A DNA stretch of 64,000 nucleotides from Streptococcus ferus DSM 20646. Lineage in GTDB: Bacteria; Bacillota; Bacilli; Lactobacillales; Streptococcaceae. The notes under the pieces are model-generated. The model did not search any database. It was given only the letters and a program-made list of their open reading frames with translations, and was not told where the DNA came from. Both the position numbers and the translations under genes were made by a program. Where the stretch lies: contig NZ_AQVD01000002.1 of NCBI RefSeq assembly GCF_000372425.1, positions 299,069-363,068 of the forward strand, written 5' to 3'. Positions 9,271-18,181 of this stretch are shown in pieces; position 1 is the stretch's first letter; each line of letters starts with the position of its first letter.

Positions 9271-10092
9271 CTAATCCTCACTTAAAATATATTTTTCAAT
9301 TGCCCAGGCTACTCCGGAGTCATTATTGTCCTTTTCGGTAACAGCATCGGCCACCTGCTTGATTTTGTCGGAAGCATTTTTCATGGCAATTCCTAGGCCG
9401 GCCCACTCAAGCATGGTTAGGTCATTTTCTTCATCTCCCATAGCCATGACCTGACTGCGGCTGATTCCTAAATGTTGGCACAGTAAGTTGAGGCCTACAG
9501 CTTTGTGAACACCTTTAGGCATAACTTCTAAAATCAATTCTCTTGATTTGAAAATCTCAAACTGTCGGTGAAGGCTGGCTGGTATTTTAGGGATCTGCTG
9601 ATCAAGAAAGTCAGGTTCAAAGACAATCACGGCCTTATTATAGACAATATCCTGAGGCAGATCAGACAGGTCACTAATTTCCCGAAAATGCAGCCTTGGA
9701 TTGGCCTGATGATAAAGGGAGTGATTGCCTCTGCTAGAAAGACTGTAAACCGTGCCGTCACTGAGAATATCCACAGGTAAAGACAGTTTTTCCATTTCCT
9801 CTCGAATCAGGCTCACTTCCTGACGTGTCAGCGCGCTCTTATCAATGACCTGACCGTTGGTTTTTTGGACTAGGCCACCATTAAAGGTAATCAGGTAATT
9901 GTCTTCCCCCAAAAGATCCAGCTCTTTTAAAAGGTAATCAATGGCTTTTAACGGACGCCCAGTGGTCAAAACAACCTTTATCCCTTTATCACGCGCTGCA
10001 AAAAGGGCTTTTTTATTCTCAAGGCTAACCCTTTTTTGGCTGTCAAAGAGCGTATTGTCTAAGTCAAGAGCTAATAGCTTAAAGCGCGTCAT
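9271..10092 (-). CDS. Cof-type HAD phosphatase
   Basis: 273 residues of the HAD superfamily, Cof/YidA type. Motif I is LDLDNTLFDS near residues 8-17, the threonine of motif II is in LTTGRPLK, and the C-terminal motif GDEENDLTMLEWAG supplies the Mg ligands after AVGLNLLCQHLGI. Such enzymes dephosphorylate sugar phosphates, FMN or pyridoxal phosphate; the true substrate is unknown. It overlaps the upstream HAD gene by four bases (ATGA) and ends one base before ftsY, giving a three-gene operon. Confidence 0.9.
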   Translation of the reverse strand: MTRFKLLALDLDNTLFDSQKRVSLENKKALFAARDKGIKVVLTTGRPLKAIDYLLKELDLLGEDNYLITFNGGLVQKTNGQVIDKSALTRQEVSLIREEMEKLSLPVDILSDGTVYSLSSRGNHSLYHQANPRLHFREISDLSDLPQDIVYNKAVIVFEPDFLDQQIPKIPASLHRQFEIFKSRELILEVMPKGVHKAVGLNLLCQHLGISRSQVMAMGDEENDLTMLEWAGLGIAMKNASDKIKQVADAVTEKDNNDSGVAWAIEKYILSED

Positions 10093-10895
10093 CTCACCAA
10101 TTCCTCCATATAGGCCATAACGGACTCTTGGCTGTGATCAGCAATAACCAGATCAGCAATTTCTTTAATCTGACTTCTGGCATTTGCCGGTGCAATAGCT
10201 GTTCCTGCAAAGGTCATCATTTCAAAATCATTGAGGTTATCTCCAAAAACCAAAACCTCATCCGGAGACAAACCTAGTTCTTGACAGAGTTTTTTGAGCG
10301 CCTGACCTTTATTCACCCCTCTCAGGATGACATCGATAGATGCAAACCCCGTCGTCACGGCATGGATATAGGGAAGCTGATCATTGAGCCAAGCTTCTCC
10401 CTGAAAAATATGCTCTGCCGGGAAATTCGTAGTCACTTTCATAATACGGTCGTCAATAGCCTCTAAATCATCAATAATCTGAACATCCGGATAATAATGC
10501 CTAATAAAATCAACATAGTCTCTCGGCGTTTCTTTAAGAACATAAGACTGCCTCTCCCCTGAAAAAAGGAGCTCATGTCCCTGATTATAAGGATTCTCCA
10601 AAACCTTCTGATAAATTTCACGATATTGGTTTGGATCCATAAAAGACTCGAAGAGCGTTCTTCCCTGATACTGCACCATCCCGCCGTTTTCTGAAACAAA
10701 GGCCATCTGATGCTTAAAATGGCTAAAAAGGCTGCTTAAGCTACCGTGACTGCGCCCGCTGGCAGCAACAAAAAGGATTTGCTTGTCCTGAAATCTCTCC
10801 AAGACAGCTTCCAAACGCTTTCTGTCAAAATTACCCTGAGCATCCAGAAAGGTACCGTCCATATCGGTTGCTACCAATTTAATCTTCTTTGTCAT
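10089..10895 (-). CDS. Cof-type HAD phosphatase, second copy
   Basis: 268 residues when started at 10895, where TAGGAGTTGAC precedes ATG. Motif I is ATDMDGTFLD, motif II AASGRSHG, and the metal motif is GDNLNDFEMMTFAGTAIA. It belongs to the same family as its downstream neighbour but the two are clearly diverged, so they likely act on different substrates. It is the first gene of the HAD-HAD-ftsY operon. Confidence 0.9.
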   Translation of the reverse strand: MTKKIKLVATDMDGTFLDAQGNFDRKRLEAVLERFQDKQILFVAASGRSHGSLSSLFSHFKHQMAFVSENGGMVQYQGRTLFESFMDPNQYREIYQKVLENPYNQGHELLFSGERQSYVLKETPRDYVDFIRHYYPDVQIIDDLEAIDDRIMKVTTNFPAEHIFQGEAWLNDQLPYIHAVTTGFASIDVILRGVNKGQALKKLCQELGLSPDEVLVFGDNLNDFEMMTFAGTAIAPANARSQIKEIADLVIADHSQESVMAYMEELVR

Positions 10896-10960
10896 GTCAA
10901 CTCCTACCTTGTTACTCACTTCCTTTATTCTACCAAAATTTAAGGGTTTTGGGGAGATTA

Positions 10961-11998
10961 TTAAGCGTTGGCAATCAGTTCTTTAAAGGCCTTGGCCGCT
11001 TGCTTGACAGCCTTATACTTACTGAGACCTGTCTGCGCATAGAAACCTTGTTTATTGAAATAACTGGTTTGCCAGTCAGAAGGAGCTTTTTTCAAGATGG
11101 GTCTTGGTACCAACTTAGGCGCTAAAAAGCCTTGTTTCAGGACAGTTTTGCGAAACTGCGGGTCATGACGGCTAACCGGAGATATATCTAGCTGTCTATG
11201 GCGATGGTCATTCTTAGAAGCATAATTGAAGCTAGCCCCGTTAATAATCCCATTTTGCAAACGCAGCTCAGGATCGATCTCATTCAGAAAACGGCCCTGA
11301 TGGTCAAGGATAAATTCCGTATGAAAGCCCATGACGATTTTGAGATTAGCTCCCTCCTGATTGTCAGGATGAATGATTTCCCCCTCATGAAAGGCCAATT
11401 TATTGTGCAGGCGGGCAGACTCGCTTAAATCAAAGTCATAAGCCCTTCGGTACCATGTTTTCCTCTTTTTCAGTTTAAAATACTTGGCCAAAGCCTGAGC
11501 ATCTGTCATCCCTCTTTTTTTATAATAGTCCCGGACCCACTGAGCCTGTTGGCAAGAAATGACATAGCGAAATTGGTGAAGTCTTTTTTCCAAATCACCT
11601 TTGGCACTCAGCCTCTCTCCGAGAAATGTCACCTGTACTAAACCAGCAAATTCCTTCCAGAAACTACTGTCAGGAGACAAGTTGGGAGAAAATTTTGCTA
11701 AGATTTCCTGAACCTCCCCTTTGCTGCCAGACAGTTCTTTGGGCATCTCAGCCATAGCCAGTACTATCTGGAGCAGTTGACGCGGTTCTTTTAAGGCATA
11801 AAGACTTTGCCATAGATCCATAAAAGCCTGCGAGCCTATGAGAAAGTCTGACGATTGCAAAGCTTTATTCGTCATCAGACTCAAATCGCTCTTAGTCCAC
11901 CCTGCTTTTTCCCATAAAAGCAGCTGTTCTGCCTGCCGATAACGTCTTTGCAGACCTGCCTGAGAAAAAGACTCGTTTTCCAATAAACGCCACATCAA
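10961..11998 (-). CDS. DUF3114-like protein of unknown function
   Basis: 345 residues, no signal peptide and no membrane segment. The C-terminal half has the conserved-looking stretch NGASFNYASKNDHRHRQLD followed by ISPVSRHDPQFRKTV, which I associate with streptococcal DUF3114 proteins. The N-terminal half is helical and rich in leucine, glutamine and lysine. The DHRHRQLD/SRHDP histidine cluster would suit a metal or phosphate site, but no activity is known. It is a single gene upstream of the HAD-ftsY operon and downstream of thrS, all on the minus strand. Confidence 0.65.
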   Translation of the reverse strand: MMWRLLENESFSQAGLQRRYRQAEQLLLWEKAGWTKSDLSLMTNKALQSSDFLIGSQAFMDLWQSLYALKEPRQLLQIVLAMAEMPKELSGSKGEVQEILAKFSPNLSPDSSFWKEFAGLVQVTFLGERLSAKGDLEKRLHQFRYVISCQQAQWVRDYYKKRGMTDAQALAKYFKLKKRKTWYRRAYDFDLSESARLHNKLAFHEGEIIHPDNQEGANLKIVMGFHTEFILDHQGRFLNEIDPELRLQNGIINGASFNYASKNDHRHRQLDISPVSRHDPQFRKTVLKQGFLAPKLVPRPILKKAPSDWQTSYFNKQGFYAQTGLSKYKAVKQAAKAFKELIANA

Positions 11999-12070
11999 CT
12001 GTCTCCTTTCAAATTCTTATTATAACAAAAAAGACGGTCAAGCCAACAATAGACCTCTTATAGAACACCA

Positions 12071-12097
12071 AAAGAAGCCCAAATGGGCTTCTTTTTT
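12071..12097 (-). terminator. Terminator after thrS
   Basis: AAAGAAGCCC pairs with GGGCTTCTTT across AAAT, with T runs on both sides. It lies just after the thrS stop on the minus strand. Confidence 0.8.
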
Positions 12098-12099
12098 AC

Positions 12100-14049
12100 T
12101 TATTCGACCTTAGCCAATCTTGATTTGCTGGCAATATCGGCGAGGATATTAGCCGTAAATGCTTCTAGGCTTTCAGTATGAGTTTCCTTAATGCCATAGC
12201 GGCGAACGTTGACAGATTTGGACTCCATTTCCTTGTCCCCAACGATGAGCTGGTAAGGGATTTTTTGGGTTTGGCTGGCCCGAATCTTGTACTGCATCTT
12301 CTCATTGCGCTCGTCCACGTCAGCACGGATGCCCTTATCTTTGAGGGCTTTGGCCACTTCCCAAGCGTAGTCGATGTGGGCTTCGTTGGAAATCGGGATG
12401 ACCGTCACTTGATGAGGCGCTAGCCAAGTCGGGAAGGCACCCTTGTAGTTTTCAATCAGGATGGCTGTGAAGCGTTCCATGGTGGAGATGACACCACGGT
12501 GAATCATAACGGGACGGTGTTCCTCACCATCTGCGCCGACATAAGAGAGGTCAAAGCGTTCTGGCAAGAGGAAGTCCAGCTGGATAGTCGAGAGGGTCTC
12601 TTCGTTGCCAAGGGCTGTCTTGACCTGGATGTCCAGTTTTGGTCCGTAGAAGGCTGCTTCACCTTCGGCTTCAAAATACTCAACACCCATTTCATCCAGA
12701 GCAGCTTTCAGCATGCTTTGAGCATTTTCCCACATCTCGTCGTTGTCGTAGTATTTTTCCTTGTCTTCGGGGTCACGGTAGGATAGACGGAAACGGTAAT
12801 CCGTCAGGTTGAAATCCTCATAGACATCGATGATCAGCTGGAGGGCTTTTTGGAACTCTTCCTGAATCTGCTCCGGCATGACAAAGAGATGGCCATCGTT
12901 GAGCGACATTTCACGCACACGCTGGAGGCCTGAGAGGGCACCTGATTTTTCATAGCGGTGCATCATGCCAATCTCTGCAATACGGATTGGCAGCTCACGG
13001 TAGGAATGCACATGGTGCTTGTAGACCTGAATGTGGTGCGGACAGTTCATTGGACGAAGGACAAATTCCTCCCCGTCCCCCATGTCCATGACAGGAAACA
13101 TATCTTCTTGATAGTGGTCCCAGTGGCCTGAGGTTTTGTAGAGTTCCACAGAAGCCATCGGCGGGGTATAGACATGGAGGTAGCCAGATGCCAGCTCCTT
13201 GTCGACAATGTAGCGTTCCAATTCACGACGGATGGTGGCCCCATTTGGCAGCCAGAAAGGCAGACCTTGTCCCACTTCTTGGGAAATCATGAAGAGGTCT
13301 AGCTCTTTTCCGAGTTTACGGTGATCCCGCTCCTTAGCTTCTTCTAAACGTTTTAGATAGGCCTTAAGATCTTTCTTATCGAACCAGGCCGTACCGTAAA
13401 TCCGCTGCATCATGGGATTTTCGCTCTTGCCCCGCCAGTAAGCACCAGCCACGTTCAGAAGCTGGAAGACCTGGATGCGGCCAGTTGATGGTACGTGTGG
13501 GCCACGGCAGAGGTCCACATATTCCCCTTGCGTGTAGATGGTCAAGCCACCCTCATCGTCCGAATGCTCCTGAATCAGCTCCAGCTTGTAAGGGTCGTCC
13601 TTGAAGATTTCCAGGGCTTCTTCCTTGGTCACCTCACGGCGCTCAGATGGGAAGTTTTCCTTGACAATCTTTCTCATCTCCTCTTCAATCTTGGCCAAAT
13701 CTTCATTGGAAATCTGACCTGCCGCATTGTCCGTGTCGTAGTAAAAACCATCTTGGATAGCAGGACCAACCCCCAGTTTAATGTCTGGGAAATGGCGTTT
13801 GGCGGCTTGGGCAAAGAGGTGGGCAGCTGAATGACGCAGAATGTCAAGGGCATCCTCATGGTCAGGGGTCACAATTTCAAGCGTTCCATCTTCTGTGATG
13901 GCCCGCGTAGTATCAATCAATTTTCCATTGAACTTACCAGCCAAGGCTTTTTTTGCCAGCGAGTTGCTGATGGATTGGGCAATGTCAAAGGTTGTGCTGC
14001 CAGATTCGTACTCCCGAACAGCACCATCTGGGAAAGTAATGTTAATCAT
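12100..14049 (-). CDS. thrS: Threonyl-tRNA synthetase
   Basis: 649 residues. The order is a TGS domain ([17 protein letters not shown]), an editing domain with the [10 protein letters not shown] and CRGPH histidine/cysteine signatures, the class II core with the zinc ligand in [10 protein letters not shown] and [11 protein letters not shown], and a C-terminal anticodon-binding domain from about 540. It charges tRNA-Thr. The start at 14049 fits the TGS domain; the reading frame continues upstream to 14154 but that part has no family character. No clear ribosome site precedes the ATG, and the expected T-box is 1 kb upstream, beyond two other genes. Confidence 0.95.
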   Translation of the reverse strand: MINITFPDGAVREYESGSTTFDIAQSISNSLAKKALAGKFNGKLIDTTRAITEDGTLEIVTPDHEDALDILRHSAAHLFAQAAKRHFPDIKLGVGPAIQDGFYYDTDNAAGQISNEDLAKIEEEMRKIVKENFPSERREVTKEEALEIFKDDPYKLELIQEHSDDEGGLTIYTQGEYVDLCRGPHVPSTGRIQVFQLLNVAGAYWRGKSENPMMQRIYGTAWFDKKDLKAYLKRLEEAKERDHRKLGKELDLFMISQEVGQGLPFWLPNGATIRRELERYIVDKELASGYLHVYTPPMASVELYKTSGHWDHYQEDMFPVMDMGDGEEFVLRPMNCPHHIQVYKHHVHSYRELPIRIAEIGMMHRYEKSGALSGLQRVREMSLNDGHLFVMPEQIQEEFQKALQLIIDVYEDFNLTDYRFRLSYRDPEDKEKYYDNDEMWENAQSMLKAALDEMGVEYFEAEGEAAFYGPKLDIQVKTALGNEETLSTIQLDFLLPERFDLSYVGADGEEHRPVMIHRGVISTMERFTAILIENYKGAFPTWLAPHQVTVIPISNEAHIDYAWEVAKALKDKGIRADVDERNEKMQYKIRASQTQKIPYQLIVGDKEMESKSVNVRRYGIKETHTESLEAFTANILADIASKSRLAKVE

Positions 14050-14307
14050 AGTATAAGATATAAAGGGCGTTAAGCGGACACAGCTAAAAATGTAGTCTTT
14101 TAGTTTACTTTTAGTACTAGGCAACGAGCTGCAGGCTGTACTGGGGTACGGCAAAGCGAGTTAACGCAGTAATAAAAGAAAAAACTAAATGACGATAGGA
14201 AACAGAACGACGACGCAAGCGTCTAGTTCTCGTTTATCTTTTTGGCCCAGTCCGTAGCCCGTATTCAGTTCAACCAAATACGAAAAGCCCTAGTCCTTTC
14301 TGTTTTT
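14050..14307 (-). other. 258-bp spacer upstream of thrS with a hairpin
   Basis: No gene is visible. The minus strand contains an interrupted inverted repeat at 14204-14230 (AGAAC/GTTCT and GACGC/GCGTC arms) and no T-box sequence (GGTGGAACC). There is no clear terminator between the MazG-like gene and thrS, so the spacer is probably a leader within a longer transcript. Confidence 0.4.
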
Positions 14308-14625
14308 TTATTTTTTAATCCCCAATAACTCTTCTTTTTGAGCTAAAAAGGTTTCCATTTCTTTTTGAATATCAATATCCAGGCGGTCAGCCAATTCGAT
14401 TAACCACCAGATATTTTCAGCCAGTTTCTGCTCCAGCTGATAGGGTGTTTCATCATAATAACGCCCCTGCTTAGTCATAATGAGGCGGTTCATGTTACCA
14501 ATATCATTGGTCAAGGCCAAGAGGTCTTCTTCAATGGACCACTCTTTCTCATGGTGTTTGATTTCCAGCTCTCTGTAAGCCTTGCGAATGGCTCGGCAGC
14601 GTTTCAATAAATCATCTGGTAACAT
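14308..14625 (-). CDS. MazG-like protein
   Basis: 105 residues, all helical in appearance. It resembles the short MazG-like family: EIKHHEKEWSIEEDLLALTND, then KLAENIWWLIELADRLDIDI. In full MazG enzymes acidic residues in the matching helices bind Mg for nucleoside triphosphate hydrolysis; here several are replaced (ENIWW for the usual E-x-x-D/E), so activity is doubtful. The start has AAGGAG 5 bases upstream and lies 2 bases after the stop of the preceding gene. It lies between a threonine-type T-box and thrS. Confidence 0.7.
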   Translation of the reverse strand: MLPDDLLKRCRAIRKAYRELEIKHHEKEWSIEEDLLALTNDIGNMNRLIMTKQGRYYDETPYQLEQKLAENIWWLIELADRLDIDIQKEMETFLAQKEELLGIKK

Positions 14626-14627
14626 AC

Positions 14628-15020
14628 TTACTCCTTACTAAATCGAAAATAGGAGTAAGCAGTTGTATTTAATAAAGCCTGAAACTCCTCTGCATGCCAT
14701 TTAGTACCCAGTATTCCTTTGTTTACATGCAATTTATGGATTCCTTCTGCCGTTTCAAAACAAAACTGATAACCGAAAAGTAGTTTTTTCTTCAATTCCG
14801 CTGACAAAATTTCCTCTGCAGGATAAATTCTACCAATTCCTGCAATTTTTCCCATAGCTGTAATATCTAAAACGACTAGATTATCAAGTGTGAAGGCCAG
14901 TATAAAGTAGGCATTACTTGTTCCTCCAGTTCGTATAGTTGCCCAAATGACGTGCGTATGGTCATCATAAAGGCTATTCTCCTTAAGAAAGTCGTGTACC
15001 TCTTCCAACTTTAAAAACAT
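14628..15020 (-). CDS. Unknown protein directly behind a T-box leader
   Basis: 130 residues from the ATG at 15020, which has GGAGGAAG two bases upstream. I do not recognise the family. The pattern of short beta strands (HVIWATIRTGGTSN, YFILAFTLDNLVVLD, KKLLFGYQFCFETA) and a C-terminal helix recalls small PH-like domains, but that is only a shape resemblance. There is no signal peptide or membrane segment. It is the first gene after the T-box, so its expression should depend on uncharged tRNA. Confidence 0.6.
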   Translation of the reverse strand: MFLKLEEVHDFLKENSLYDDHTHVIWATIRTGGTSNAYFILAFTLDNLVVLDITAMGKIAGIGRIYPAEEILSAELKKKLLFGYQFCFETAEGIHKLHVNKGILGTKWHAEEFQALLNTTAYSYFRFSKE

Positions 15021-15029
15021 AACTTCCTC

Positions 15030-15250
15030 CCACAAAATAAATACGACGCCCTCTCAAAAGGACGTCGCAACGTGGTTCCACCTTCATTTATCAAGCACGA
15101 AAAAGACGTCCTTGACCTCGAATTGGCGATAAGGGAACCACCCTTTTATGTTTGCATAAAATCATAGCGAGTAGTGTCAATCCTATCCTCTGTGTGCTTG
15201 CACCGACCGCCCACTCTCTCAAAGATTTCCTAGGATTGATAAGTCTCTAA
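15030..15250 (-). promoter_or_regulatory. T-box leader, specifier probably ACU (threonine)
   Basis: The minus strand carries the T-box core GGTGGAACCACG (15071-15082) next to a terminator/antiterminator pair. Upstream is stem I: AGAGAGTGGGCGGTCGGTG on the 5' side and GACACTACTCGC on the 3' side (15067-15078). Aligning ACTC with the opposite GAGT leaves ACT (15173-15175) as the specifier followed by a purine, which reads Thr. T-box leaders bind uncharged tRNA and then allow read-through. A Thr specifier fits thrS, but thrS is two genes away. The specifier was placed by eye. Confidence 0.8.
15044..15067 (-). terminator. T-box terminator hairpin
   Basis: CGACGTCC (15060-15067 read on minus) pairs with GGGCGTCG (15044-15051) and is followed by UAUUUAUUUU. 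The 5' arm is also needed by the antiterminator that includes the T-box sequence at 15071-15082. Confidence 0.75.
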
Positions 15251-15255
15251 GGCTT

Positions 15256-15261
15256 ATTATA
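15256..15261 (-). promoter_or_regulatory. Extended -10 of the T-box transcript
   Basis: Minus-strand TATGCTATAAT, placing initiation near 15250 and so the whole T-box RNA downstream. Confidence 0.65.
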
Positions 15262-15279
15262 GCATAGGATGAGCAGATT

Positions 15280-15645
15280 TCAAGTCTTTGTCCGTCTTTT
15301 TTTCAAGCTGTAAAAGCCATGTCCTATCAGACAGCCCACAAGACTGATGAGGGCATAAGGAAGCACATAAGCCTCGGCTCCTTCTGCATTGGGATAGACT
15401 AAAACATCGACTGGCCAAAAAAGGAGACCCACCACAATTGGCATAAGCCAGTAGAAACCGTGCTTCCCTGAATAAAGCATTGATAGGAACAGAATAAGAA
15501 GAGGTTGATAGATAAGCAGGTGGCTAATCGATAAACTTTTCAAGGTCAAATCATCTAAAGGAAGGATGGGAAAAAGGAGAGGACAGATGTAATAGAGAAA
15601 GATAAGAACCAGTATATAAGGCCATGTGGCTTGCCATTTTTTCAT
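15280..15645 (-). CDS. Small integral membrane protein, unknown
   Basis: 121 residues with four likely membrane segments (WPYILVLIFLYYICPLLF, LLIYQPLLILFLSMLY, FYWLMPIVVGLLFWPVDVLVY, YALISLVGCLIGHGFYSL) and a basic C-terminus KKRRTKT. I do not recognise the family with confidence. The start at 15645 has AAAGGAG 6 bases upstream; the longer reading frame from 15705 lacks support. It lies between the glycolipid glycosyltransferase pair and the T-box, all on the minus strand. Confidence 0.6.
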   Translation of the reverse strand: MKKWQATWPYILVLIFLYYICPLLFPILPLDDLTLKSLSISHLLIYQPLLILFLSMLYSGKHGFYWLMPIVVGLLFWPVDVLVYPNAEGAEAYVLPYALISLVGCLIGHGFYSLKKRRTKT

Positions 15646-15763
15646 ACTAAACTCCTTTTCTGAACACAGTTGGTTTTCTACCCCTAACCCCTCATGAAGC
15701 CACATTTACAGGCTCATCCGAAAGAACCACAAGCTCTATCCGATAAGGTCTCGGCAACAGCTT

Positions 15764-17098
15764 TTAATCTAGAAAATCACGAATGGCATTGACCATACGC
15801 ACAGGTGCTTTGACAACCTTGACGGAGGTTTTAGCTGTTATTTTGATAGCTCTGACAGGAAGCTGAGCAGTTGTTTTGACAATTCGGATTGACGTATCCG
15901 CTCTATTGCCTTCAACAGCCAAAGAGAGTTTGTCTTTCTTTTTATTTTGTCTAGAGATGATGACGTCCATGTAAAATGCATAGACTGACTTGCCAAAGTT
16001 TTGAGCAGAAATCTCATACATTTTGGCTGCTAGTGATTGGCGGTCCATAGCTGGTGTCAGGATGACCGCATCTAAAATAGCAATGGCCAAGTCACTTTCT
16101 CTCTGGTAGAGTCTGCCAAACATATCATCTGTAATCAAATCATCTAGATAAGGATTGGAGTGGGCAATAACAGGAGTTCCGCTGGCTAAGCTTTCAATAT
16201 AGGTCAGCCCCTGTGTCTCACTCGTTGACGCTGAAATAAAGAAATTGGCTGCTTTGTAATAATAGGCCGTCTCTTCATGGTCAACCATACCTGTAAAAAT
16301 CACGTGATCCAGAATTCCCAGCTGATCGGCCTGAGCTTTCAAATCATCCAAATAAGGACCATCTCCAACGACCACTAATTTGATTTTCGAATTTTCAGCC
16401 AAAACCGCAGGCATATTAGCCAGAATCGCCTGAATATTTTTCTCATAAGAGATACGCGACAGGCTGAGCAACATGACCTCATCGGAGCCAATCCCTAGCC
16501 TTTCTCTCAGACGGACCAGGTCTTCCTGACTGATGTCCGAACGAACATAACGGTCAACTTCAATACCGGTTGGAATAATCTGCTTAGGGATTTTAACCTC
16601 ATAATCTGCCAGAAGATTATAGACAATACGGCTGGGACAGATAACCCCGTCCAAATCATTGAGATAACCCCGCATAATATACTTCACCATGCTGGGGCGG
16701 ATAATTCTCCCCTTCGCAATATAGTGCAGGTAATCTTCATATTGGGTGTGATAGGTGTGAATGACAGGCAACCTTAAGGCTTTACCAATCATCTTGCCTA
16801 GATTTCCAACACCAAACTCCGTCTGAGTGTGAATGATATCCAATTGGTAGCCCTTGGCAATCTTATAGGCCGCAAATAAGCCCCGATAAACAATACGGCG
16901 GTCACTGAAGGAAATAAAGGGAACGCTGGGGAGGCGAATAATAGTCGGATCTTCAAAACGATTAACATCTCGGTCAGTTGTCGTGAAAATATAAACCTCA
17001 TGTCCAAGCTTCTCCAACTCCTGCTTGAGGGTCTGAGTGCTTGTTGCAACACCTGAAATCTGTGGTAAATAAGTATCTGTGAAAAGTCCTACTCGCAT
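15764..17098 (-). CDS. GT4 glycosyltransferase for membrane glycolipid synthesis
   Basis: 444 residues of the GT4/GT-B fold. It starts MRVGLFTDTYLPQISGVATS, the usual start of diacylglycerol glucosyltransferases, has the HTYHTQYEDYLHYI region, the donor-binding GDGPYLDDLK and the E-x7-E type motif in SASTSETQGLTYIESLASG. The basic, valine-rich C-terminal tail (about 395-444) fits membrane association. By position next to the CpoA-like gene it is the likely monoglucosyl-diacylglycerol synthase that provides the lipoteichoic-acid anchor. It starts one base after the CpoA-like gene ends. Confidence 0.85.
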   Translation of the reverse strand: MRVGLFTDTYLPQISGVATSTQTLKQELEKLGHEVYIFTTTDRDVNRFEDPTIIRLPSVPFISFSDRRIVYRGLFAAYKIAKGYQLDIIHTQTEFGVGNLGKMIGKALRLPVIHTYHTQYEDYLHYIAKGRIIRPSMVKYIMRGYLNDLDGVICPSRIVYNLLADYEVKIPKQIIPTGIEVDRYVRSDISQEDLVRLRERLGIGSDEVMLLSLSRISYEKNIQAILANMPAVLAENSKIKLVVVGDGPYLDDLKAQADQLGILDHVIFTGMVDHEETAYYYKAANFFISASTSETQGLTYIESLASGTPVIAHSNPYLDDLITDDMFGRLYQRESDLAIAILDAVILTPAMDRQSLAAKMYEISAQNFGKSVYAFYMDVIISRQNKKKDKLSLAVEGNRADTSIRIVKTTAQLPVRAIKITAKTSVKVVKAPVRMVNAIRDFLD

Positions 17099-17099
17099 C

Positions 17100-18098
17100 C
17101 TATAACTCCATTACTTTTTGATAAACATCCGCCAGTTGTTCTGAAACTTTTTCAATACTCTTTGATTGAGCTACTAGGTAACCTGCCTCTTTTTTGAAAC
17201 TGCGGCCATCCAGAATCCTTTGAATGGCGGCAACAAAGCCATCCACCGTTGTCGCCAATTCTGCCGCCTCATCATCTATCCAGCCATGATACACTGGAAT
17301 ATCCCTCAAGACAACATTCTGGCGGCTGGCTAGAGCTTCCAAAACAACGATCCCTTCGGTTTCTTCTAAGCTAGGAAAGAAAAAAGCATCGGCACCGCTC
17401 ATAGCCCCTTCAAAAACAGCCCCCTTAATATAACCTGCAAACGTCACATTAGCAGGGTGGTTTTTGCTGACTATCTTATTGACATCGGCCGGAATGATCC
17501 ATCGATTGGTTTCGCCAAACCAAATAAAGCGGACATGAGGCATCTTTTCAGCCACTTTAACAAAGTCTTCAATCCCTTTGCGTTTAAAATAAAGACCTGC
17601 ACAGATAACCACCGGATCCTTCTGACTGAGGGAAAAATAGTGGCGGAAGGTCTCCTCCTTGGTTTTATCAGGTACATAACGGCTGAGATCAATACCGTTT
17701 GACACCACAAAAATCGGTGTGTCAACACCATAGGTCTGAATCAGCTGTTTTGAATAATCCGTTGGTGTAATCAGGGCATCGGCCTGCTGGTAAAAACGGC
17801 AGAGATACTCTTTAAAAAGGGGCGCCGCCTGATTGGAGCCGATAAAGGAATTACGGAAATCCTCTTCTGTCGAATGACCATGCATGATCACTTTTTTACC
17901 GGCTTTCTGCGCCTTTTTCATCAGCTGCCAGCTTTTTAAGCCATAAGTATTGATATGAACCAAGTCATAATCATCTTCCGGATCGGTTGTGTAATCAATG
18001 CCGGCTAATTTCAGTGCCCTTTCCTGATGCTTAATGGCACGGCCAATACCAGATTTGCTCAGGTATTTTTCGCCCTCCAAGTAAAGTAATACTTTCAT
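17100..18098 (-). CDS. cpoA: CpoA-like glycolipid glycosyltransferase
   Basis: 332 residues, GT4 family. It begins MKVLLYLEGEKYLSKSGIGR and contains DYDLVHINTYGLKSW, IMHGHSTEEDFRNS, and the donor-site motif PSLEETEGIVVLEALASR. CpoA in pneumococcus adds the second sugar to the membrane glycolipid and affects beta-lactam response. The ATG at 18098 is only 7 bases after a strong promoter (TTGGAA-18-TATAAT with TGC before the -10), so the message is probably leaderless; the earlier ATG at 18107 overlaps the -10 box and is excluded. The second glycosyltransferase follows immediately. Confidence 0.85.
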   Translation of the reverse strand: MKVLLYLEGEKYLSKSGIGRAIKHQERALKLAGIDYTTDPEDDYDLVHINTYGLKSWQLMKKAQKAGKKVIMHGHSTEEDFRNSFIGSNQAAPLFKEYLCRFYQQADALITPTDYSKQLIQTYGVDTPIFVVSNGIDLSRYVPDKTKEETFRHYFSLSQKDPVVICAGLYFKRKGIEDFVKVAEKMPHVRFIWFGETNRWIIPADVNKIVSKNHPANVTFAGYIKGAVFEGAMSGADAFFFPSLEETEGIVVLEALASRQNVVLRDIPVYHGWIDDEAAELATTVDGFVAAIQRILDGRSFKKEAGYLVAQSKSIEKVSEQLADVYQKVMEL

Positions 18099-18105
18099 AT
18101 TTTCC

Positions 18106-18135
18106 ATTATAGCATTAAACACAAGGACTTTCCAA
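18106..18135 (-). promoter_or_regulatory. Promoter of the glycosyltransferase operon
   Basis: Minus strand: TTGGAA (18130-18135), 18-base spacer, TATAAT (18106-18111) with an extended TG. The next ATG begins 7 bases downstream, consistent with a leaderless transcript. Confidence 0.65.
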
Positions 18136-18181
18136 TGCGGACCCAAAGCAAAAGCAAAAGAAGACTGACGGCTTCTTAAAA

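Noticed and set aside
12499-12786. 95-residue plus-strand reading frame inside thrS
   Set aside because: It is antisense to a conserved synthetase, has no ribosome site or promoter and no recognisable product.
14050-14055. TATACT just before the thrS ATG as a promoter
   Set aside because: Transcription would start inside the coding region; an upstream start through the T-box transcript or the spacer is more sensible.
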